Shown here: positions 48,150 through 58,362 of the stretch, one piece after another
Layout: each line of letters begins with the position of its first letter
Numbering within the stretch: position 1 is the first letter of the stretch
Origin: Asterochloris sp. CNOR1
Lineage: Eukaryota; Chlorophyta; Trebouxiophyceae; Trebouxiales; Trebouxiaceae
Assembly: GCA_963969365.1 (NCBI GenBank)
Contig: OZ017750.1
Location: 1,240,001 to 1,304,000 of the forward strand
DNA length: 64,000 bases
Direction: 5' to 3'
Notes under the pieces: generated by a model
What the model saw: the letters and a program-made list of their open reading frames with translations, nothing else
The model's database searches: none
What the model was told of the DNA's origin: nothing
Translations under genes and position numbers: made by a program

Positions 48150-51100
48150 ATGGCGGACTTATTCGGGGAGCAGGAGGCTGAGCAAGGGCACTCGAAGTTC
48201 TGCTTGAGTGTCAACAAAGAGTATGCTAAAAGATTCAAAGTGGGTGACATGACCGCCGCTTCAGGTGGCTGGACAGGCTTGCACTCAATCTGATTGCGTT
48301 CCATTTGGCTGTAGCACAACAAGGAGAGGGAGGACCTTCACCGCCTGCAAAACAAGTATACTGGACAAGTAGCTAAAGCAGCAGCCGGGGCCTCTGTCAA
48401 GGGCCTGCTGGAAGGCGAGGAGTCAGATGAAAGTTCAGCCGAGACTGAGGTATCCTGTGATCTTCAGTTTTTGCTCGTCCTTATTTAGCAGCATTGTGCA
48501 ACCCTCATGCAGATGTGTATAGCTCATCATGCATCTGTTCTGCAGGATGATGGCTACATCTCGCCGGGGGAGGAGACGCAGGTCCTGCAGACGCTGGCTA
48601 AGCTCCGCAGGCGCGACGCCAGCATCTATGACAAGGACACCAGATTCTACTGCTCAGGAGAGGAGGACGCAGGTGAGAACGTATCTTGTGTGCTATTCGA
48701 TCAGAGCAGTGTGGTTATGCAGGACTGATGCAGCTCGAACTGCTCGCTACTCACATCCGTGACTTGAGCAGCAGCTCTGCAAGTGTGAGTGCGCTAGGGG
48801 AGGGCTGAGCTGTAAGCAGCATCAAGACGCAGTGGCTGGTGGTTGCAGCTGCAAGCTCTCAATCTTCATCAGGCCCGATCAGCAACTTCGTGCCAACTTT
48901 GCAGAAGATGAGGCAGAGGGTGCCGTGGAGCAGAGGCCAGCCAAAAAGGCAAAAAGGATGGTGCTGAGGCAGGTCATGGCAAAACAGGCCCTGCAGCAGG
49001 GGCCCATGGTGGAGTCTGATGAGGAGGGGGAGCAGCAGGAGCCGGCCACATCCAGGACCTACGATCAGGAGCAGGCCGCACTCAAGCACAGCTTCCTGGA
49101 GGTGGGGGCTGGGGCGCTGCTGGCTCCTGAGACCAGGCCGCAGAGCGTTGTCTGCGCATGCACCACCACTCCATGCTTGTGGGGAAGCAGCAGCTCTGTG
49201 GTTCACGCACATCAGGAGCGCCTTCTCAGTGTACAACGGCAAGAGCTAATGCTGACAACGGGGTTTGTGCGCACAACACCTCTATAAGTGAGTGGCCATG
49301 CGGCTCTCCAGAGGTATTGAAGCTGAGCTGGTGTAGCGGGTCTGAAGAACTGTCCCTGAATGTTGGTTGCTGACGCGCTGCACATGTGCTGCACTGCAGG
49401 TTGCCAATGCAGCTCCGCAAGATGCTGCAGATGGTGAGGACTTTGGATCTGGCATTTTGAAGAAACGGGCCAAGCCATCAGTCAACGTGGACAGCCTGCC
49501 AGTGAATCAAAAGCAGCTGCAGCAGGTAAGTTGCTTGCCAGCAGCACTCTGGCAGGCTGGCCGACAGCTGTGGGCTGCTCAATCAATGGTCAGGTGCACA
49601 CCTGAAGTGCCGCTGTATGCTGCCTTTGTTGCCAATTCATGCAGATTTTGTGCCTGCAGGCTCTGGCTGATGCCTTTGGCCCAGATGATCAGAAGCTGTC
49701 TGAAGCAGACCGCTTCCTGAAGCAGTACATCAGCAAGCAGGTCAGCTGGTTAGGGACGTCCTCCAGAACACATCCTGTAACTAGATGGCCGGGCGCTTCT
49801 GTTATATTGCCTGCTTCTGCCGCCGCTGCCTCTGCCTTTCCCTTGTTGCCTCTGACTTTGGCCTGCTGACCACCATGTTACCTGAGCGCGAAGCTCTGCA
49901 CCTCAGCCTGCGTCCTCTTCATCTAATCTGTTGGCTCATGACTGTCTAATACTCCTCAGGCCTGGGCTAATGAAGAAGACGACGGTGAGGTGCCCATGTA
50001 TGGGGACGTGGTGGGCAACGACAGCGAGGACGAGGAATTCCTGGATCGGGCAGAGGAGTTTGAAAAGGCCTACAATTTTAGGTTTGAGGTGAGCCCTGCC
50101 CTCCTTGTGGCTGGGTGCATGTTGCTTAGGACAGGTGTCCCACTCCAACTACAAGGTCGCTCCGTGTTTGGAGGCCTGCTAGCAGCTGCAGGGTCGCTGA
50201 CCTGCATAGGTCCAGGCATCAGGAAGTTTGGTACGTCAGCAGCGACAGTTTTGAGTCAACATGAGGCTCAGGCTGCATGTGTGTTGGAGTGGTTACACAC
50301 GAGGCCAGCCAGTCCCTGCCTGAGGTGCTGCCATGCTGAGTCTGTTGCGGGAAACACTGGCAATGGGGGTGAAGGCCTCACGACTTGGGGCCCTGCCAGA
50401 GGGCTGGCATGATCCACCAGGACGCATCTGGCTCCCTGCTGTGCAGGCCGTCGCTCTGGCCTGCCACTGCCTAAAGACTGCCTGTCCAGCAGCAGCAGCC
50501 TGCCACCAGCCTGCCACCAGGCTGCCACCAGGCTGCTGCTGGTGGACAGGCAGTTGCCATGGGTGGGGCCTGATGCCAATGCTGCTGCCTGCAGGAGCCT
50601 GGGGCCGCCAGCCTGGTGTCCCACCCACGCCAGGTGCAGGGCAGCGTGCGCAAGAGCGAGGACTCGCGCAAGCGCCAGCGGCAGGCCAAGGCCGAGCGGC
50701 AGGCAGAGGAGGCTGCCAAGCGCCAGGAGGAGCTCAAGCGCCTCAAGAACCTTAAGCGTGCAGATATCGAGGCCAGGTGTGCACCCCTCAGGCAGCAGCA
50801 CTCCTGCAGCTGCAAAGGAATCTGATTGCCTGCAACTGACACAGTTGAAAACCAGGTGGGCGGTGGGCTATCTGCGGTGGTTTGTAATGCACATGGCATT
50901 GTGCCATGGGAGGTAAAGCGCAACAGGATAGCCGAGTCAGGTGGGGTCCAGCTTGAGCAGCATTAATGAGCAACAGGGATGACAGCATCCTCATGGGTTG
51001 GCTTTGATGGTTGTGCGCCTGATGCAGTCAGCAAGTGAGCACATGGACAGGCCTTCAGTTGTGCTGACCTTCATGATGCCCCACATCACGCCTTGCAGCC

Positions 51101-53792
51101 TTTAATGCTGCATGCAGGGCAGCAGCCACTGGGCAGCCCACAGCGGTGGTGCTGGCTGCGCTGAGCAGAAGCCCATGGCTCCGGGCTGCCTGGTATAGGG
51201 CTACTGGGCCGTTGTGCACACCAAGCCTCCAGTAATGCTGAGTGTCATGTTGCCAGTCAGCAGCGGCTTCCATGCCTGACATGGCCCCTGTTGTGCTGCA
51301 GAATGCAGCGGCTGCAGGCCATGGCAGGGGCAGCAGGGCCTGACACCGCAGCCCTGGATGCACTGCTGGAGGGCGATTTTGATCCGGCAGAGTATGACAA
51401 GCGGATGGAGGCGGCTTTTGGTGACAACTACTATGATGTGAGCATGACACTGCTACACCGGCGCAGCTGCGTATGCTGCCCTGCATGCTGTCTGCGTGAG
51501 CAGCAACCTGGGATTGGGCTGCACCTGATCTGTAAATCCCTGGCAGTGTTGCTCCTGGAACTGCGCATCCCTGTCAATTCCCTTGGCAGGAAGGGGCTGC
51601 CAGCCTGGTCATGCAAGTGCTCACTGGCAGGGGTGGGAAGGGGGGGCCAGGTTCCAGTAAGCTTGCTGCTCCTCAGCCGCATGCACAGCAGTCTGCCTGC
51701 AGGGCAGCCAGGAGGCAGCCGACACTGGTGACTCCAGGCTGCCTTGTGTGCCGACTCACCAGCAATCTGGGGTGCAGGGTGCTGAGGAGGAGGCTGCAGA
51801 CCTTTTGGAGGCCCAGCTAGAGGCGGAGCTCAGCGCAGCAGCTGGCCTGGAGGGGGAGGAGGCCCCCACTGGCACAGCAGCACAGCAGCAGGTGCTGGGG
51901 AAGTGGGCCGCGGGAGAGGGCGTGCCTGGACTCGACGCCGAGGAGGCAGACGAGGCAGAGGCGGGGGAGGGGATGGATGTAGACACTGCAGCAGAGGAGG
52001 GGCAGCAAGCAGGTGTGCGCACATGCTGAGAGGGACAGCTGCATGGCCATTGCATAAGGGACAGGCTTGCACCCTGCAGCTGGGGCTGGAGCAGCCTGCG
52101 GTGTGTGAATTCTGCAGGCTCACAGAAAATGTGCCTTGTCCATGGTGGCTGAGATGACGCGCACACTGCAGAATGCGGCTGGGCGGCAAGCAGAGGTGGC
52201 TAGGGCTGCATCATGCGTTGATCTCCTTGTTGAGGCAAAGGGTCAGCATGCAGGCGTGCATACAGTTTCAGCAGCATGTGGGCCCGAGGGAACAGGCAGG
52301 TCCTGTGCAGGATGGAGAGCTTGTCTTGCAAGCTCTCAGCGGTACTAGTGCTGCAGGTGTGAGCAAAGCTGCAGCCTGCCTGGAGAGGCGTCCAGCTTGT
52401 TGGGCTGCGTGCGCATGCCTGGCTGGCACCAGGTGATGGTCAGGCAGGCTCCGCAGCATGTGCTCTCTGACATGGCCCTGTGTCAGGCTGAGTCTTGGGC
52501 GGTGGCGCCAGCCCTTGAACAGGACGCGCAGGAGTGCAGACCCATGACAGCATTTGCCCAGCTGGTGTGCACCAGCTGGGAGCCATGCAAAGGCAGTTGC
52601 TGAAGGGCAGTCCCCTGTGCTGTCAGGCAGGTTCTGCCCCTGCCCGTGAATATTCTGCCCCTGCCCTTGAGTTGAGGCTGTGTGTGCCTGCCCTGCAGAG
52701 CCTGCAGCCGTGGCGGAGGAGCGCAGCAGAATCGATCAGCTGTTGGCAGAGTACTACCAGCTGGACTATGAGGATGATGTGGCTGGCATAAAGACCCGCT
52801 TCAGGTGGGCTCAGAGGCTTTGTCGGTGCAGCCAGCCCCCACCGCCGGGCTGGCAAGGGGTCCTCCTGCATGCTGCTACCCATTCTGTCCGTCGTCAGAC
52901 CGCGTCTCACATTGGCCCGAAGCTTGACTTCAAGCATGCTGGCCCCAGAGAGGGTGATGCTGAGCTGGACAGTGCCATGTGCTGCATGTTGAGTATGCTG
53001 TGTTTGTCAACTGCTGCAGACACTGTCTGCCTGTGCTGGCCTGTCAGCCAGCTCCCTGGCGCACCCTGCAGGTACCGCCGTGTCCCACGTGCTGAGTATG
53101 GGCTGTCCACGGCAGACATCCTCAGGCTGCAGGACAGGGAGCTCAACCAGGTGGTTGGGCTGAAGCGCATCGCCCCTTACCGCCCAGACGAGGGCCTGGT
53201 CAGACCCAACTATGGGAAGCTCCATGAGCTCAAGGCTGGGGCAAAGGGTGCCAAAGGCAGCAAGCACAGGGAGCCTGCACAGGGCGAGCTGCAGGCTGGG
53301 GCAAAGGGTGCCAAAGGCAGCAAGCCCCCAGGGCAGCAGGGGCCATCGCAGCCCACGCCGTGGAAGGCTCACACAAACCCAGGCCACATGGAACAGGGCA
53401 GTGCAAAGCCAGCCCACGAGAAACAGGAGAAGCTCAGGGGCTCCCCTGCCGCATCGGCAGCCCAGGCAGGCAAGGGCCTCTCCAAGTGGCATGTGGAGCA
53501 GAAGCCACCTGCTGCAAAAGTGGTGCCTGCGAAGAGAAAAGTGAAAGGGGCGGCGAAGCCGTTGCCAGAGGCAGAAAGAGCAGCACATAGGCTGCAGTCT
53601 TATGCTGCCCCCACGCTGGCTGCAAGGCATCCGACCCAACACGACAAGACCAAGAAGCGCAGGCGGCCGCAGCAGCAGCAGCGCCTCCAGCCCCAGGAAG
53701 GCTCACAGCTGCCAAAGGCAGCCAGAAAGAATCTCCGCAGAAAGATGAAGAGGCAGGCCCGAAAATCAGCTGCTGGGCAGGCTGCAACTTGA
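48150..53792 (+). CDS. KRI1: KRI1-like ribosome biogenesis protein
   Basis: Nucleolar protein needed with KRR1 for 40S subunit assembly. Twelve exons (48150-48239, 48315-48449, 48546-48672, 48905-49101, 49400-49525, 49660-49740, 49960-50088, 50595-50776, 51302-51437, 51778-52012, 52699-52804, 53072-53792) sum to 755 codons. Seen: N-terminal FCLSVNKEYAKRF, acidic stretches, the Kri1 segment ALADAFGPDDQKLSEADRFL and WANEEDDGEVP, EEFEKAYNFRFE, a basic coiled coil (KRQRQAKAERQAEEAAKRQE), FDPAEYDKRMEAAFGDNYY, and the Kri1-like C-terminal domain: YYQLDYEDDVAGIKTRFR joined to YRRVPRAEYGLSTADILRLQ and LNQVVGLKRIAPYR. The last exon adds a long Lys/Ala/Pro-rich tail with a 60 bp (20 residue) near-tandem duplication. 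Confidence 0.92.
53226..53325 (+). repeat. 60 bp tandem duplication inside KRI1 last exon
   Basis: Two copies of a unit beginning GAGCT at 53226 and 53286 encode AGAKGAKGSK twice. The period is exactly 60 bp, so the reading frame is kept. The second copy is shorter than the first. Confidence 0.8.
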
Positions 53793-53902
53793 ATGCACAT
53801 TACAGCGTTTGAGCTTTGCGACATCAAAAGCAGTTGAGCACAGTTTTTTCATGATTAAGTTCATCATACTGGAGCAACAAGGCATTTGCCAATACTATGG
53901 CA

Positions 53903-55614
53903 TCAGACACGAATGCCTTCACGCTGCAGATTGGGGTGTGTGGCTTGCTGCTGGGCTTGTATCTGGCTCTGCACTTGCTCCTCTCGCTGGCGGTGGTGCT
54001 GTTCCACCTGGTTTGCTCCCAACAAGCCCTGGCGCTCCTCACGACTGACGTCCACATGAACAGGGGCAGGACCTGCACGGCATGAAAACTACTGTCAGCG
54101 GGCACACAACTTTTATGTACTGGTCAGCTGTTCAGGGGCAAGGCTTTCCAAAGAGACACTGAGAGTCGGCAGGCAAGCAGGGCTTGCTGCTTGCTGATGA
54201 TAAGCAGGCAGGTATGCAATGTGCATACAATAAACCACAGACTTGTGTAAAGGGCTCACCTAGTGCTGCTGTAGGGCTGGCTGTGGGCGGTGAAAGCGGC
54301 GGCACCCAGGCTGTGGGCAGCAGGCAGTGCAGCATCACTGCCATGCCGGCCAGGCGATTTACCTGCACAACACAACTGGGACAGTCTCAAGCAGGTAGCC
54401 TGAAGGTTGAAGGGAGTTGACTACCTCAGGGGAAAGCAATGAGAACACTGCGCAGGAGCCCCCTGTCAAACAGTTGGCCCACACACACAGCAGCATGAGG
54501 CGACCACTCCCCTGCCGGAGGGAGGGCGGGTTCCAACACGATGTTTACAAATCTGGGGATCTCTGCAGCAGCAAGCCATACTCACCCAGAGGGGTGCTGG
54601 CTTCCCCGTCAGTCTTTTGCAGAGATCGCTGCTAAAATGATTGCAGTTGCGCTCCAGCAGGTGGTAGGTGTTGCCCTTGTACTGCTGCCCAAGCTCTTGC
54701 ACCACCTGCTGCACCTGCTGGGGTGTCAGGTCAGTCTCCCCAATTTTGATGCCTTCTCGATACAGGACTGCAGGCAGGCATGACCAGCCGTCAGCCAGTG
54801 ACTGAGCTGGGGCTGTCGCATCACAACAGCAACCTGCAGAGCAACACTGGATGCACGTGCCTGTGTCTGACTTTCCTGAACAATGCTGGCACCTGTCAGA
54901 CTTGCAGGGTTGCAGGAGGGGAGTGCAGCCGCAAGCATCTGTCAGGCACTCCTGCCGCGATACTGAGCCAGGTTTGCGGGGCAACAGAATGCTCTGCCAG
55001 GCTTCTTGGTGCCAAAATGCAGCACTGCAAGGTGCAGGTGTCCTGAAGCGCATCGCCATCATTCAGTGCAATCTTTGTTTGTACAGCCAGCCGCTGATGC
55101 CACCGAAGGCAGACTGAAGAGCTGGCACCCACCTGGGCCTGGCGCATCACGGGGGTTTGTGGCAAAGACCCCTGAGACGTCATACTCATGCCCTGCAGCA
55201 GGAAGTGGCAGTCAGTGGCAGCGCTGCCAGGGCCAGAGGATGGCAGCTGCAGGCAGCTGCTGGGGTCCGGCCAGGCAGTCCCACCTCCATATGCATACTC
55301 GCAGGAGTAGACCTCCACGCCTGAGTGGAAAATGCCTGCAGCAAATCACAAAACCTGATGGCTGCTCGTGAGGGAGGCGTTTCCACACAAGGAGCAGGCC
55401 AGTGAGGCTGCAAGCCTGCTGCTGGTGTGGGGCTACTGCTTACCCACTCCACACCAGTACGTCCTGCAGAAGCAAGCATGGGGTTTGCAGCATCCTCCAC
55501 GCACATAGTGAGAGCCTGCTGCCTGACACAAGGAGCCCACCAGGGGTTCACGCAGGCCCACCATGAATTTTGGTCTGACAAGTCATACACATTCAGAATG
55601 ACTGGAGCTCCCAT
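53903..55614 (-). CDS. DeSI/PPPDE-family cysteine peptidase (deSUMOylase/deubiquitinase-like)
   Basis: Seven exons (55562-55614, 55444-55463, 55285-55335, 55133-55192, 54586-54767, 54260-54362, 53903-54072) give 212 residues. The PPPDE fold is recognisable: start GAPVILNVYDLSDQN, a 20 nt exon supplying TYWCGVG, then GIFHSGVEVYSCEYAYGG with the catalytic His, HEYDVSGVFATNPRDAPG, GETDLTPQQVQQVVQELG and YHLLERNCNHFSSDLC with the catalytic Cys, LTGKPAPLWVNRLAG. The C-terminal exon is Gln/Arg/Glu-rich and probably coiled coil. Family members remove SUMO or ubiquitin or have palmitoyl-thioesterase activity; which applies is not clear. It converges on KRI1 with a 110 bp gap. Confidence 0.92.
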
Positions 55615-56331
55615 ATGAGGCCCTGCACACAATGGCTGTGGCACATGAAGGTTGCAATAGAAGGTCATGCAGGGATGCAGGACAGCCAGGAAGCCTCACC
55701 CCTTGGCCAGCGGGCGGCCTGAAGGCAACTGACACAGTTTCAAGCAAGTTGATCTGTGCTGTGATGTACTTTGCTGCTGCCTAGCAGGCCTGTGCAGGCT
55801 ACCTGCCAGAGTGGCAAGCCACCTCCCTGGCGAGATATTCTATGTGGGCCCCACACGGAGTGGCCAAATAGCGCTTTGGGCTGCTCCGTGGGAAAGCCTC
55901 GCGTGTGGGATGCTCACAACCGCTTAGAGAAATTCTTCCTTTCTGTGGGATTTGCATTATTTTGTTATTCAATTCGACTTGCACTGCAGTTGAAGGCCTG
56001 TGGATGGGATGCTGATGATGCTCATTAAAGCAAGGGGGAGGGGAAGAAGGGGGAGAACTTGGTGGGCTCAATGGGTGATGAGCAGGCGGCAGGCAGTGCC
56101 GCGCCACTGGACACCTTCTGCACACGCTGTGTCTTTGAGAGATCCCTTGTCTCACAAGCCTGCGTTGGCTAGGAAGTCCTTGTCGCGCTGTAGACGGCTG
56201 ACAAATCTGCATCAACACCAACTCCTGGCACTGTGCACCATGGAGGTCTGCACATCATGCTGAGCCCTGCACAGCCATTGCTTCTGCCAAGCTCGCCAAT
56301 GTGTGCCAGCATGCAGAGCAACAGTAGAGCC
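55615..56331. other. Intergenic with purine-rich tract
   Basis: About 700 bp between the DeSI start and the end of HIKESHI. It includes a G/A-rich tract at about 56030-56062 on the plus strand. No gene recognised. Confidence 0.45.
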
Positions 56332-57201
56332 TCACTTATCATGCCACCTCTCGATGATATTTGCTGGCACCACAAGCTGGTCCCCTGCCGCACTGACATT
56401 GAAGCTCTCCATGAATCTGAAGAGATCCAGCGCTACTCGTTTGGCAAACTCAGCACGACTTGCCACCTGGACTCCCTCCTTCTGCTCAAGCTCGCCTGCA
56501 CAGGAGCAGGGAGCCTGTCCGACATGCAGCATGACACCAAGACAGTGAAGCTGCAGGGCTTTCTGGTCCTGCCTCCACTACAGACCAGGCCTCGGCACCC
56601 TCAATGGTGGCCTGCCAACACTGGCAGGCCACTGGACCCCTCACATGTCAATCCTGCCAGCGTGAGCAACTCCAGCTGGTCCCACACAGGCCTGCATCTC
56701 ACCCTGGGGCTCCATTGAGATGCCCAGCTGAACCACCCCAGGTCCAATGACCTGAGATGGCTTGGGCTCAGGCCACTGCAGCGGCATGACCTCTGATGGG
56801 TGCTTGGCGCTGACCTGCCCTCTATACTGCCTGCACTTGCCAACCTCCTTTCATGCCTCACGCTTGAGGCAGTGCTGTTGAGCGCAATGGGATCTGCGCA
56901 CCACTCTGCCCCCCCAACTGAAATATATAGCCCCAGCCCCGCACCCTCCGGGACACTGCTGCCTGGTTGTAGCAGAAATAGCGCCACCTCCTTCAGCTCT
57001 GTGTAGTTTGGATTTACTGTGACCCCAACATCAAGCACCTGCAGCAGAGATCTGGTTGGTTCCCTTGCCCAAGCATGCAATCTTGCCAAACGCCAGTGTC
57101 CTGACCCAATGTGTAGCATCAACACGAGCAAACTGCTCATGAGACACAGGGTAGCTGCTTCCCACAAAGACAACCCCGAAAGCTGCAACTGGGACTGCCA
57201 T
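56332..57201 (-). CDS. HIKESHI / OPI10 homologue, HSP70 nuclear import carrier
   Basis: Carries HSP70 into the nucleus under heat stress in animals and yeast-like relatives. Four exons (57106-57201, 56902-57038, 56703-56809, 56332-56495) give 167 residues, near the family length of about 200. Seen: start MAVPVAAFGVVFVGSSYPV, ATHW joined to VLDVGVTVNPNYTELKEVAL, PEGAGLGLYISVGGAEW, the FG-nucleoporin-binding face region with PSQVIGPGVVQLGISMEP, and the C-terminal LDLFRFMESFNVS and VVPANIIERWHDK matching the conserved IPANVVxxWYxxF end. The splice between exons 2 and 3 changes a usual Trp to Cys in my model and may be slightly off. Its start codon lies only about 40 bp from the LINE frame. Confidence 0.88.
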
Positions 57202-57227
57202 CTTGGGAGCTAGGTCAACGTTTGACT

Positions 57228-58315
57228 GCTAGCTGCCATTTTGGCACTCCCGCTGCTCACCCGCAAGGACAGCTTCAAATATCTGGGCCTGTGGTTCCAC
57301 GCCACGCAACGGGACTTCCGCCTTACTCTGGGGAGTCTTGCAGCTTCTGCATGCAAAGCCATGCATGCCATGCGCCGCAGATGCTTCCAGCTTGGCTATG
57401 TGCACCCCCAGCGCATGTGCAACTTGTTCAATGCATTGGTGCTGCCCATCCTCAGCTATGGCTGTGAGGTGTGGTTCTGGCACCATGATGCCAGCAGCAC
57501 AGTCACCAAAGTGCTGGAAGGCGTCCACCTCCAATTCTTACGTGGCCTGCTGGGAGTGAAACGCACCACGCACCACTTGATTGCCCTGGCTGAGTTTGGC
57601 AGGTACCCGCTTGCTGTGCATTGGCAAAAACAAGTTGACAAGTTCAGGCTGCGCATTTGCAATGTCACTCGCACTGCATCTGACAACCCACTGTTCTGGG
57701 CAATGTTTGACGGCACACCCAATGTGGAAAACCTTAGGCTCCTGCGTACCCCTGCTGGATTTGCTGCCTTGCAGGCCCGCGGGAGGCCTGCCAGCGCCCC
57801 CAGCACAGAGCGCCATGAGCGGCTCTTTGCGGAGAACTCAGACAGCACCGTGGCAACGTACAAGCAGATGCGCGGCTTCAGCGCAGCGTACACCGTGCAA
57901 CCTTACATCCCGCAGATCAGAGGCTACAGACTGCGCAAATCAATGGCCCAGATCCGCTGCAGCAGCCACAGGCTGAGAGTTGAGACAGGCCGCTACACAT
58001 CAGAAGCCAGATACGAGAGGACTTGCCGCCTCTGCACATCAGCAACCGCCATAGAGGACGAGCAACACATCTTGCTGCACTGTCCCCAGCTCGATGACCT
58101 GCGCAACGCCCACAGCCACCTATTCCAGACGCCAGGACAGACTCTGACAGATCTCTTTGATGACCATCCCCCAATTTTGCTTGCTAAGTATGTGCGTGCA
58201 GCGCTGCTTATGCATCAATCAGTGCTGCTTTTACCATGATTACATGAATTGTCAGTCCCATGCCCGTTTATTGTGGCCCCCGGACTTTAAATCTATTCTC
58301 TCTATTCTCTCACTC
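57228..58315 (+). mobile_element. 5'-truncated LINE (non-LTR retrotransposon), C-terminal part of ORF2
   Basis: One long open frame (57241-58239, 332 codons) without its own start. It begins in the reverse-transcriptase thumb region (KYLGLWFHATQRDFRL is the usual post-catalytic motif) and continues through NALVLPILSYGCEVW and a helical region to the C-terminal zinc-binding motif CRLCTSATAIEDEQHILLHC (CCHC). The polymerase and endonuclease parts are absent, as in insertions that stop short during target-primed reverse transcription. After the stop, a short AT-richer tail ends in a small TCTATTCTC repeat (about 58290-58313). The frame is uninterrupted, so the insertion looks young. Both ends are approximate and no target-site duplication was found. 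Confidence 0.85.
58289..58313 (+). repeat. Short tandem repeat at LINE 3' end
   Basis: CTATTCTCT repeated about twice with partial copies, in the place where many LINEs end in a simple repeat instead of poly(A). Confidence 0.6.
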
Positions 58316-58362
58316 CACTGCCCCAGCACAGCAAAAATCCATTGCACTGCAAGCAAGGCGCC

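Noticed and set aside
55799-56221. 140-codon minus-strand frame rich in Pro and Ser
   Set aside because: It comes from the purine-rich tract read in reverse. No family signal.
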